A DNA stretch of 36,189 nt from JAFGQJ01 sp964588525. GTDB lineage: Bacteria > Spirochaetota > Spirochaetia > SZUA-6 > DRHE01. Both the position numbers and the translations under genes were made by a program. The DNA lies in NCBI GenBank assembly GCA_964588525.1, contig CAZPQC010000022.1, positions 1 through 36,189 of the forward strand. Direction: 5' to 3'. The notes below the pieces were generated by a model. It saw only the letters and a program-made list of their open reading frames with translations. It ran no database searches and had not been told where the DNA came from. Of this stretch, positions 17,700 through 25,166 are shown in pieces; the first letter of the stretch is position 1; the number at the start of each line of letters is the position of its first letter.

Positions 17700-19313
17700 T
17701 CACCTGCCCACAAACAACTGGCGATCCCCGGATCCTGAGGGCAGAAGCTCCGCGTATTCCAGGCGCAGGTACTGAGCGTAGACAAACCAGCGGGGATCCG
17801 CCTCCATCCTGGAGGTAAGCGTGCGGACGCCTTCGATCCGTATCTTCCCCATGGCAGGATCAGCGATGCAGTTTGGACCGTCCTGCTCATGGGTACCGCC
17901 CAGGCGATACAGCTCATCACGATCATCCGCCGCGTTGTACACGTAGCTGTACAGATGTCCGTCCGAGGCGGTGAAGATCGTTCCGACGCAGGGATTGGGC
18001 ACCACGTGGTGCCAGACCTCGAAGATCAGCGGTTTGTCTTCGGGACGTTTCTTGCCGGCGGCGGTCTCAAGCAAACTCCGGCCGTCCAGTCGCTCCGGCG
18101 TTTCGATGCCGCAGATCTCCAGCACGGTCGGAGCCAGATCCAGGAGTGAGCATGCCTCTTCGATCTCCCGGCCCTGCCGGGGAACCGAAACACCCTTGGG
18201 GGGTTTGATCATCAGCGGAGCCCGCACGACTCTGGGGTGCAGGTAGGCGCCCTTGTCGATCAGGGCCAGCTCCCCGTTCATCTCGCCGTGGTCGGCCAGA
18301 AACACGATCCAGCTGGAATCGTACAGGCCGCGCTCCCGCAGTTCGGTAAACAGGCGGCCCAGCAGCTCGTCGATCAGCTCGAACTGCAGCTGATTGGCCA
18401 CCCGGTAGTCCAGCAGGGTCTGCTCCTCTCCGAGCCCCCAGTTCTTGCGGTACAGGCCATAGACCCGCGGTTCGCCCTCTGGCCTTCGGAAATCGTTTTC
18501 AGCGAGATCTCTGTAGGAATCGGGCAGCGTCATCTGCTCCCGAATCTCCGCCTCCCTGCGCTCCATCCCGCCCGGAATGGCGAAGGGTTGATGGGGAGCG
18601 AAGAAATCCAGCTGCAGATAGAGGGGCCTGTTTGTTTCGAGAAAGGAAAGAGCCCGATCGACCAGAAAGGCGGGATAGGTCGCCTCCTTGGGGAAGGGAC
18701 GTCCATTCCGGCGAGCGATCCAGCCCCCGTAGAAATTGCCCCTCTGACCTGGTGTAGAGGATCGGCCGTAGAGCGAGCGCTCGAACTCGAAGGGTTCCAG
18801 ATCATGTGCCCTTAGGAACGATCTGTACTGCTCGTCGTCGTACCACGGGGGAGACCAGCGGTCCCAGGGGGCGTCGTTTTCCCCGAACAACTCGAGAAAC
18901 TTCCGTCCCCCGACATGGCACTTTCCGGAATGGCGGGTATAGTAGCCCGCCGCCTTGAGGTACTCGGGAAAGAGGATGTCCTGATCCCTGAGATGAACGG
19001 CATGGCCGTCGTGGCCTCTCTCGGCGTTGGCCGTGATGTAGGAATAGCGACCGGTCAGGTAGGAAGCCCGTGAGGGCGAGCACAACGGGGCGGTGGAGAA
19101 GGAGTTTCGAAAAAACACCCCTTCCCGGCGCAGGGCGTCGAGATTCGGTGTGTGAACCGGAACCGTGGCGCGGTCTTTGAGCAGGAACTCCTGGGGAACC
19201 ATATCCACGGAGATCAGGAGGATGTTGGGTTTTGATTTCGCTTCGTCCCTGTAGAAGGGACCTCGCCCCGTTTTCCCGTCCAGGTACATCTTCTGCATTC
19301 GTTTGGCTGACAT
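17700..19313 (-). CDS. Cysteine-type sulfatase, apparently cytoplasmic
   Basis: 537 residues of the alkaline-phosphatase-superfamily sulfatase fold. CSPSRASYLTGRY carries the C-x-P-x-R signature with C78, the residue to be oxidised to formylglycine. NILLISVD supplies metal-site Asp37 (the usual neighbouring Asp/Gln is Met38), and FLADHGEMNGELALIDKG supplies the later metal site. No signal peptide or membrane anchor is visible: the N-terminus (MSAKRMQKMYLDGKTG) is hydrophilic. I chose ATG 19313 because AGGGAGAGAGG lies just upstream. It hydrolyses a sulfate ester of an unknown substrate (sulfated sugar or small molecule). It follows the propeller gene by 26 bases, and it could be matured by the enzyme at 5625-6830. 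Confidence 0.9.
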   Translation of the reverse strand: MSAKRMQKMYLDGKTGRGPFYRDEAKSKPNILLISVDMVPQEFLLKDRATVPVHTPNLDALRREGVFFRNSFSTAPLCSPSRASYLTGRYSYITANAERGHDGHAVHLRDQDILFPEYLKAAGYYTRHSGKCHVGGRKFLELFGENDAPWDRWSPPWYDDEQYRSFLRAHDLEPFEFERSLYGRSSTPGQRGNFYGGWIARRNGRPFPKEATYPAFLVDRALSFLETNRPLYLQLDFFAPHQPFAIPGGMERREAEIREQMTLPDSYRDLAENDFRRPEGEPRVYGLYRKNWGLGEEQTLLDYRVANQLQFELIDELLGRLFTELRERGLYDSSWIVFLADHGEMNGELALIDKGAYLHPRVVRAPLMIKPPKGVSVPRQGREIEEACSLLDLAPTVLEICGIETPERLDGRSLLETAAGKKRPEDKPLIFEVWHHVVPNPCVGTIFTASDGHLYSYVYNAADDRDELYRLGGTHEQDGPNCIADPAMGKIRIEGVRTLTSRMEADPRWFVYAQYLRLEYAELLPSGSGDRQLFVGR

Positions 19314-19339
19314 TTTCCTCTCTCCCTGTAATCGCCGCC

Positions 19340-20458
19340 TTACTGTGAAAGAACGCCTTCGATCCGCTCCCGGCTCGTGAAACACATGACCAGAGGTTGG
19401 GAGCGGTCGGGCTGGGACTGCTGCCAGGTCGTGTACACCCCTTCCCCGGTCTGCAGGGTCGTTGTGTAGCGGCTGCAGCCCGTTCCATGGGGAGAGATGA
19501 AGAAGGGCAGGGCGGTGGACAGCCGCTCGATGCGGGGAAAGGTGTCCGCCCTGGAGTAGGCCGCGCCCCCGAGCTCCTCGCAGGAGTAGCCTCGGGGACG
19601 TTTCACCGCCTCGCCGTGCTCCTCCAGGTCGCGCATCCCCTCGGCACCGTCGTAGAAGTACAGGTTGATCGTCGGATCCGCTTTGAAGACCCCGACCCGC
19701 GGCACCTGCAGGACACCGCAGATCCTGCTGACCGCCACATCCCAGGTAAAGCCGCGGGGAAAGAAGGCGTAGTCGATCGAGCCGAACTCCCCTGCACCCG
19801 CCGGTCTCACGGCCAGGGCGGTGTTGGAACTGGCCCAGTTGAACGGGTGAGTGCTGAACATAAGCACCGTATTTCCGTGATCATCCCTATAGGCTACGGG
19901 ATCCTTGAAGTGACAGTACCGGGGGTCGCTCCCCTGCAACAGTGGTCGAATGGTGGACGGATCGATCTTATCGATCGACGGGGCGCTGATGCGATCGATG
20001 CTCCACACTCCGGTTCCGGGTTTTTGAAACTCCTCGTACCCCTGCGGATAGGACAGACCGGCCTTTTCCGTCGATACGAATATCTCCACGCCTGCAGCGG
20101 CGGGCAGCAGCCAGCAGCGCTCGATAGAGAGCACCTCTTTCCCGCCGTAGCTCAGGTCGCTCCTGGAAAAGGAGAGGATCTTCTCGAAGGTTTTTCCCCG
20201 ATCCTCCGAACGAAAGATCGCCAGTTCCGCTCCCCTTGCTCCCGCCGCAAGCCCGGTCCGGGAGTCCCCCGCGTTCCGGTAGCGACCGCAGAGGTAGAAA
20301 CAGCTCCCGGGGCCTTCCACCATGTTGCCCGCTCCAAACCAGAAGCCCGGGCCGTTTTCCAGTGGCGGGATCGCGATTTTTGCCTTGTTCTGATCGACCA
20401 GTGTTTTGGCCAGGTCTTCGAGGGCCTGTTCCTTTACACTCGGCAGGGTTCCCAACAT
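19340..20458 (-). CDS. Asp-box beta-propeller protein (sialidase/glycoside-hydrolase-like fold)
   Basis: 372 residues. AIFRSEDRGKTFEKI is a sialidase-type Asp-box (S-x-D-x-G-x-T-F) at the turn of a propeller blade. Other segments (FKDPVAYRDDHGNTVLMFST; DPTINLYFYDG; DVAVSRICGVLQV) fit a five-bladed propeller of the kind seen in GH32/43/68-like enzymes and in uncharacterised companions of sulfatases. There is no signal peptide, so it should stay in the cytoplasm. I cannot name a substrate or a catalytic triad. GAGG precedes ATG 20458. It is the first gene of a two-gene operon with the sulfatase, suggesting both act on the same sulfated glycan breakdown product. Confidence 0.7.
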   Translation of the reverse strand: MLGTLPSVKEQALEDLAKTLVDQNKAKIAIPPLENGPGFWFGAGNMVEGPGSCFYLCGRYRNAGDSRTGLAAGARGAELAIFRSEDRGKTFEKILSFSRSDLSYGGKEVLSIERCWLLPAAAGVEIFVSTEKAGLSYPQGYEEFQKPGTGVWSIDRISAPSIDKIDPSTIRPLLQGSDPRYCHFKDPVAYRDDHGNTVLMFSTHPFNWASSNTALAVRPAGAGEFGSIDYAFFPRGFTWDVAVSRICGVLQVPRVGVFKADPTINLYFYDGAEGMRDLEEHGEAVKRPRGYSCEELGGAAYSRADTFPRIERLSTALPFFISPHGTGCSRYTTTLQTGEGVYTTWQQSQPDRSQPLVMCFTSRERIEGVLSQ

Positions 20459-20473
20459 CTACCTCACTTCCAA

Positions 20474-20502
20474 TTTGTACCGGTCGTGTTATCCCAAATC
20501 AA
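20474..20502 (-). promoter_or_regulatory. Candidate downstream promoter for propeller-sulfatase operon
   Basis: On the minus strand TTGATT, 17 bases, TACAAA, ending 16 bases before the start codon at 20458. The -10 is moderate. Confidence 0.35.
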
Positions 20503-20566
20503 GGGATGCCGTATTTTGTTTTAGTCTGGCGTCGGTGGTGAGCATTCTCGGTTCCGGATAGAGCTT

Positions 20567-20594
20567 TTTATACTCTATATGGCCACATTGTAAA
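20567..20594 (-). promoter_or_regulatory. Candidate main promoter for propeller-sulfatase operon
   Basis: On the minus strand TTTACA, 16 bases, TATAAA, in the 166-base gap between ygeY and the propeller gene. It suggests the sulfatase pair is transcribed separately from the ssnA-ygeY operon. The -10 lies in the loop of a six-base ATAGAG/CTCTAT inverted repeat, a possible operator. Confidence 0.5.
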
Positions 20595-20624
20595 GTCAGT
20601 TTCATAGCGCAATCTTCGTTTGGA

Positions 20625-21839
20625 TCAAGTCTTGCCCGTCAACACGAAAGGGAACAGGGTGTAGAACTCGGTCGCCTTGAACAGGTCCTGAAGCACGATC
20701 TCCTCCCGGGAGGAGTGAGCCAGCTCTTCCTTTCCCGGGGCGAAGCCGATGGTGGGCAGCTCATGCCGGCCCGCGGTGGCTACGCCGTTTGTCGAGAAAC
20801 TCCAAAAACCGCTCTTGGTCTTTCTACCCATGACCATGCGGGCGGTTTCCAAACCGGCCTGGACCAGGGGACGATCCTCCTCCATGGTCCAGGTGGGGAA
20901 GTAGGCCTCCTGGGTGAATTCGGTGCTTTTCCAGCTTGTGCCCTCATACTCGGGGATCGTTACCAGCGCCTCTCCGCCGTTTTTCTGCACGATCTCCTCC
21001 AGCTGAGCCAGGGCGCTCTCCCGGGTTTCACCGACGGTGAGGCGTCTGTCGATATGAATGCGGCAGTGATCCGGCACCGAGCAGAGGGAGGGACCGCGGC
21101 TGCGGATGTCGGATACCGTAATGGAGCCACGGCCAAGGGGTTGAACCGGTGGTAGAGATCGGTCCAGCTTCTCGATAGCCCGCACGATCGGGTTCATCTT
21201 GTAGATGGCATTGATCCCCTGGCGGTTGTGGGCTCCGTGGGCGGACTTCCCGGTGGTGGTGATCTCCATCTCCATGCGTCCCCGCTGGCCGCGAAATACT
21301 TTGAGATCCGTAGGCTCGCCCAGAAGCACGTAGTCGGGAGCGAAGCCCTCCTGCTCGATGAGATGCCGCAGGGGGTACCCGTCGCAGTCCTCCTCCATAA
21401 CGGAGCCGACAACATAGAGACTGAAGGGCAATCCTTCATTCGGGTAGAGGGAATTCAGCACCTTGCCGGCCATGAGGAATCCCGCCATGGCGGCTTTCTC
21501 GTCCACCGCACCCCGGCCGTAGATGATCCCGTCGACGATTCGACCTTCGAAGGGCGGATAGGTCCAGCTCTCCTCATCGGTGACCTGGACCGTATCGATG
21601 TGGGCATCGTAGAGAATCTTGACCGGTCCGTCTCCGAGACGCCCGACCGCGTTGCCCAGACCATCCGAGTGCTGATCGTCGAAACCGTAGTACTGCATCT
21701 TGTCCAGGATGAACTCGACTATCTCCTTCTCCTCTCCGCTGTAGCTGCGGATGCGGATCAGACGCTGAAGCAGATTGGCAAGTTCCTCCTGTGCGCCTTT
21801 GACGTGGGTCTGAATGTTTTTCAACAGCTTGGGATCCAT
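20625..21839 (-). CDS. ygeY: YgeY-family M20 metallohydrolase (selenium-metabolism-linked)
   Basis: 404 residues. It is an M20-family dinuclear-zinc amidohydrolase: YDAHIDTV (H80, D82), GRGAVDEKAAMAG (D113), GSVMEEDCDG (E149, E150) and a late His in KEELAHSSREE. The long match to the YgeY group (RIRSYSGEEKEIVEFI; FRGQRGRMEMEITTTGKSAHGA; FSTNGVATAGRHELPTIGF) supports the name. In anaerobic purine-degradation clusters YgeY is thought to cleave an acylated amino-acid-like intermediate; the exact step is not certain. I chose ATG 21839 because AGGAGG lies 5 bases upstream. It is the last gene of a three-gene run with the DHOD-like gene (11-base gap) and ssnA. Confidence 0.9.
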   Translation of the reverse strand: MDPKLLKNIQTHVKGAQEELANLLQRLIRIRSYSGEEKEIVEFILDKMQYYGFDDQHSDGLGNAVGRLGDGPVKILYDAHIDTVQVTDEESWTYPPFEGRIVDGIIYGRGAVDEKAAMAGFLMAGKVLNSLYPNEGLPFSLYVVGSVMEEDCDGYPLRHLIEQEGFAPDYVLLGEPTDLKVFRGQRGRMEMEITTTGKSAHGAHNRQGINAIYKMNPIVRAIEKLDRSLPPVQPLGRGSITVSDIRSRGPSLCSVPDHCRIHIDRRLTVGETRESALAQLEEIVQKNGGEALVTIPEYEGTSWKSTEFTQEAYFPTWTMEEDRPLVQAGLETARMVMGRKTKSGFWSFSTNGVATAGRHELPTIGFAPGKEELAHSSREEIVLQDLFKATEFYTLFPFVLTGKT

Positions 21840-21850
21840 ATTCCCTCCTT

Positions 21851-22951
21851 TTATCCGGTCCCGAGGCTCAATGCGCCCTTGGGGCACAGAGAACAGCACA
21901 GGCCACAGCGCACGCAGCGCGTTTCGTCCAGGTGAAACTCCCTGTCCTCGAAGCGGATGGCTCGATGTATGCACGAGCGCTCGCACAGCAGGCAGAGGTT
22001 GCACAGATCGTAGTCGATTTGCGGGAAACCCGTTTCCCGGACTTGTGCAGGGTCCGGCCTTTGCCTGCGGTACAAACCGATGATCTGCCCGACATCATCG
22101 AAGCCGTGGCCGTCCAGCCACTCGGAAAGCTCGGCCGCCAGTTTGCCGTATACCTCCTGTCCTTTCAGCACGGCCAGGCTGCACACCTGGACTGCCGATG
22201 CGCCGGCCATGAGGTGCTTCACCACATCCTCGACCCGGCGCACGCCGCCCACACCGATCACCGGTTTGTCCGTCATGGAGGAGATGGCCTCCACGTAATG
22301 CAGTGCCACAGGGAGGATTGCTGCGCCGGACAGCCAGCCGCGGCCGTCCCCGCTTCCGAGTCGGGGCTGCCGGGTCTCGATATCGAAATCCAAGGCCGGC
22401 CCGACGCTGTTGATGGCCACGAAGCCGTCGACCGTGTCGTTGAGCACGCGGATCGCCGCTTCCAGGTCGCTTATCCCCGGGCTGAGCTTGGCCAGCACCG
22501 GGATCGTCAGGTTTTCCTTCAAGGCCCCGGCCAGACGCTTGAGGTTTTCGGGATCCTTGCCCACGTAGTGAATGGAGAACTCCACGGCGTCCGCCACACC
22601 GGCCGCCTCAAGCTCCCTGCCCAGCACGGCGAGCTCATCGGCGCTGTAGCCGACGGAGGCGATCACCGGCACCCCGGCATGCCTCAGTTGGGGCAGCTCC
22701 CGGTCGATGAAGTGGTGGTAGTCATGCTCGGACCACAGCTCGGCGTTGAGCAGGCTTCCGAAGAAGGGGGAGACGATGTTCGGGGTGGGAACCCGGGCAC
22801 CCTCCATGCTGATGGTCTTGGCCACCAGCCCGCCCGCACCCCCCCGGGCCGCCCGCAGCAGCATCGGGGCATCCGCTCCTCCGGGCCCCGCTGCGGTCCA
22901 GACGGGATTGGGGAACTCTATACCGCAGATGGTGGTTTTCAGATCAGCCAT
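21851..22951 (-). CDS. Dihydropyrimidine-dehydrogenase/DHOD-like flavoprotein with 2x[4Fe-4S] ferredoxin tail
   Basis: 366 residues. Residues 1-300 are an FMN-binding TIM barrel (NPVWTAAGPGGAD; VLAKLSPGISDLEAAI; VAINSVGP; VIGVGGVRRVEDVVKHLMAGASAVQV). Residues about 311-357 are a ferredoxin domain (CNLCLLCERSC and CVRCGLCCSLCP). That is the PreA layout, but where PreA and PyrD carry LELNFSCP with the catalytic Cys/Ser, this one has VEFSIHYVG (123-131). The reaction is therefore probably not ordinary dihydropyrimidine or dihydroorotate oxidation. No PreT-type NAD subunit is nearby, so ferredoxin may be the partner. Its start overlaps the ssnA stop by 8 bases. In this neighbourhood it may stand in for the DHOD-like YgfK of known purine clusters (inference). 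Confidence 0.85.
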   Translation of the reverse strand: MADLKTTICGIEFPNPVWTAAGPGGADAPMLLRAARGGAGGLVAKTISMEGARVPTPNIVSPFFGSLLNAELWSEHDYHHFIDRELPQLRHAGVPVIASVGYSADELAVLGRELEAAGVADAVEFSIHYVGKDPENLKRLAGALKENLTIPVLAKLSPGISDLEAAIRVLNDTVDGFVAINSVGPALDFDIETRQPRLGSGDGRGWLSGAAILPVALHYVEAISSMTDKPVIGVGGVRRVEDVVKHLMAGASAVQVCSLAVLKGQEVYGKLAAELSEWLDGHGFDDVGQIIGLYRRQRPDPAQVRETGFPQIDYDLCNLCLLCERSCIHRAIRFEDREFHLDETRCVRCGLCCSLCPKGALSLGTG

Positions 22952-24344
22952 GATGTGTTACTCCTAGCTTCTCGAACAGGCGCTCTCCCTGGACTGCCGC
23001 GGACCGGGCTACCGATTCGAAATCGATGCTGAGAAGCCTGCGGTCGGCCAGCAGCGCTTTTCCCTGCATACAGACGCTCCAGGCGGGGGCCTCCAGGATG
23101 CCATAGATCAGATGACCCCAGAAGGTGTCCGCGCCGAAGGGGGAGGGAGGCCGGTAGTCCCAGACCACCAGGTCCGCCCGGTCCCCCGGGTTCAGATCGG
23201 GATAGTCGGGGAAGAACCGGCGCACGAAACGTACCTGGTCGAAGTAGAGTCTGCGGATGAAAGCAAAACTCTCCGACAGCTCGCCGCCCTGGTGGCGGTG
23301 AAGCAGGAACAGCTGCTTGAGCGAACGGGAGGCAGAGGCGTGCATTCCGTCCGTGCCCGCCAGCAGGGGAAGGGAATCGGGGAGCTCCGTATAACGGCCC
23401 AGCCCCACGGCGTTGTTGAGGTTTGAATCCGGATTCAGCGCCAGGGCGCACTGTCCCCGGACCAGGGCATTCCAGTCCTCCTCCTCCAGGTGGACCCCAT
23501 GGGCGAGTATACCCGGGTGTTCGAGCAGGCCGAAACGATCCAGACGCACCCCGGCCGTACAGGCGAATGTGTCCCGGCTGTAGCGCTGTTCGTAGGCGTC
23601 TTCGGCCAGATGGATGTGGATACCCGTATCCAGTTCGTTGCACAGGTCGGCGGCCCTGCGCAGGGTCTGATCTGAAAGGGTGAAGGGGGCATGCAGTCCC
23701 ACCAGTCCTCTGAGGTCCGAGTCTGCACAGCGGCGGATAAACTCTCGCTGCTCTTCGAAGCAGGCCTCGGTGACTTTGTTGCGGTCCGAGGTTTCCAGGC
23801 AGAGCACAGCCCGCAATCCGGCCCCGGAGAGGATGCCCCCGAGCTCACTCAGGCTGCCCCGGACAAAGCTCGGAGAGCTGTGATGATCGAACAGGTAGCT
23901 CACGCCGCTTCGAAGGGATTCCGCACTCCCGAGTTGAACAGAGGCCTCGACCATATCCGCATCCAGTGCCCGATCCAGACGCCACCACAGGTTCTTGAGG
24001 ATATTGCGGAAGTCCTGCATCGAACCCGGCAGAGCCAGACCCTTGGCTAGCCGGGAGTAGAAGTGATCGTGGAAGTTGACCAGCGGCGGGGTCGCCACTC
24101 GCGCTGCCGCATCGATCACGCCGTCAGCCGGCTTCCCGGGACCGCCGGATTCGGCGGTGGAAGGGGAATGCCCGGGAGCACCGTGTCGCAGGTAGCGCCG
24201 GTAGTCGGCGGGCCGGATCTCGGCGATCTTGCCGTTTCCAAAGGTTAGATCACAGAACTCGGGCCGGACCGCTCGGTCGGTGAGCCGGCAGAGCCAGATG
24301 TTCCGGAGTTCCCGGATTCCAGGCGCTCGAATTGGGCTGCTCAA
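22944..24344 (-). CDS. ssnA: SsnA-family amidohydrolase
   Basis: 466 residues, metal-dependent amidohydrolase of the SsnA/chlorohydrolase group. LVNFHDHFYSRLAKG (H92, D93, H94), GLHAPFTLSD, IHIHLAED, LAHGVHL and AGTDGMHAS supply the metal ligands and catalytic Asp of the superfamily. The RLAKGLALPG and MHASASRSLKQLFLLHR stretches are typical of SsnA. In known anaerobic purine clusters SsnA is a guanine or iminohydrolase-like deaminase acting near xanthine dehydrogenase. The start is TTG at 24344 with AAAGGGG 5 bases upstream; no ATG fits nearby. A low-complexity insert rich in Gly/Pro/Ser (about residues 53-74) is unusual. It is the first gene of the operon and overlaps the next gene by 8 bases. 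Confidence 0.88.
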   Translation of the reverse strand: MSSPIRAPGIRELRNIWLCRLTDRAVRPEFCDLTFGNGKIAEIRPADYRRYLRHGAPGHSPSTAESGGPGKPADGVIDAAARVATPPLVNFHDHFYSRLAKGLALPGSMQDFRNILKNLWWRLDRALDADMVEASVQLGSAESLRSGVSYLFDHHSSPSFVRGSLSELGGILSGAGLRAVLCLETSDRNKVTEACFEEQREFIRRCADSDLRGLVGLHAPFTLSDQTLRRAADLCNELDTGIHIHLAEDAYEQRYSRDTFACTAGVRLDRFGLLEHPGILAHGVHLEEEDWNALVRGQCALALNPDSNLNNAVGLGRYTELPDSLPLLAGTDGMHASASRSLKQLFLLHRHQGGELSESFAFIRRLYFDQVRFVRRFFPDYPDLNPGDRADLVVWDYRPPSPFGADTFWGHLIYGILEAPAWSVCMQGKALLADRRLLSIDFESVARSAAVQGERLFEKLGVTHHG

Positions 24345-24417
24345 ATTGAACCCCTTTCGCGGTCATCCATCACAAGCGAAGAGCGGTAATGCCGCACCCC
24401 CCGTCGCTGTCATTTCA

Positions 24418-24447
24418 ACGATAGATTGGAACCATCCAAGGCGTCAA
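24418..24447 (-). promoter_or_regulatory. Candidate promoter for the ssnA operon
   Basis: On the minus strand TTGACG, 18 bases, TATCGT, 74 bases before the TTG start. The -35 overlaps one arm of a hairpin (24442-24457), so structure or a regulator could act there. Confidence 0.45.
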
Positions 24448-24526
24448 GGAACTGACGGCGGGGACTCTGTGACAGGGACATTCGGCGGAATTGGTTGCTG
24501 GTATAGACCGTCGATGGGAGCGACGG
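24442..24526. repeat. Cluster of short hairpins in the ssnA / flavin reductase divergent gap
   Basis: Three inverted repeats sit side by side: CGTCA/TGACG (24442-24457, loop AGGAAC), CTGT/ACAG (24467-24475) flanked by direct GGGAC copies (24461, 24475), and CCGTCG/CGACGG (24508-24526, loop ATGGGAG). None ends in a T-run. They could be REP-type elements or operators for the two divergent promoters. Confidence 0.4.
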
Positions 24527-24543
24527 CATGAGGCAGCCTGAGG

Positions 24544-24573
24544 TTGGCTACCCAAATCGGAATGTACTATACT
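24544..24573 (+). promoter_or_regulatory. Candidate promoter for the flavin reductase operon
   Basis: TTGGCT, 18 bases, TATACT, 39 bases before the start at 24613. The -10 is near-consensus. Confidence 0.55.
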
Positions 24574-24612
24574 GCGGAGCATAGAACCATGAAGCGGCAC
24601 GAGGAGTTATGT

Positions 24613-25140
24613 ATGAAAAGAGAGGAAATCCAACTATCCCATCTGTGTCTTCCCGTATACGGAACCTGGAGCGATGGGAGGTTCCTGCTGACCTGTGGCG
24701 ATCATTCGGCCGGCAGGTTCAACACCATGACCGTAGGATGGGGCGCTTTGGGCTGCATGTGGAAACGGCCGATGGCCATGGTCGTTGTGCGTCCCCATCG
24801 CTACACGTACGAGTTTATGGAAGAATATCCGGATTTTACGATATGCCATTTCCCATCGGCGCAGAGTGAGGCAGTGGCCTACTGCGGCAGTCATTCGGGA
24901 AGGGATGTCAATAAAATCGATGAATGCGGACTCTCCCCCATCGCCTCCAAGAGCATCGGGTCGCCGGGTTTTGAAGAGGCGGATCTGATCATCGAGTGTT
25001 CCAAGATGTACTTCGACGATTTCGAGCCCGAGCATTTTCTGGCCGGGTTCATCGAAGAGAACTACCCGGCCAAAGACTACCATCGCCTGTATCTGGGGGA
25101 GATCAAAGCGGCCTTTGGAATCGGGCAATACCGAGCCTGA
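24613..25140 (+). CDS. Flavin reductase-like FMN-binding protein
   Basis: 175 residues of the split-barrel flavin-reductase-like family (DIM6/NTAB). GRFNTMTVGWGALGCMWKRP is the FMN-binding strand pair, followed by MAMVVVRPHRYTYEFMEEYP and FTICHFP. Family members bind FMN and pass electrons between NAD(P)H or partner proteins and flavin; several in anaerobes are electron carriers or scaffold flavoproteins of unknown partner. I chose ATG 24613 because GAGGAG lies 6-12 bases upstream; the reading frame is open further upstream but that part covers the promoter. It is the first gene of a four-gene run, 26 bases before the threonine synthase-like gene. Confidence 0.87.
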   Translation: MKREEIQLSHLCLPVYGTWSDGRFLLTCGDHSAGRFNTMTVGWGALGCMWKRPMAMVVVRPHRYTYEFMEEYPDFTICHFPSAQSEAVAYCGSHSGRDVNKIDECGLSPIASKSIGSPGFEEADLIIECSKMYFDDFEPEHFLAGFIEENYPAKDYHRLYLGEIKAAFGIGQYRA

Positions 25141-25166
25141 GGAAGAGGATTTCAAGGAGCAGGAGC

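Noticed and set aside
21932..23032. 366-codon plus-strand frame opposite the DHOD-like gene
   Set aside because: It mirrors the true gene and has no start signal; the minus-strand product has a full FMN barrel and ferredoxin domain.
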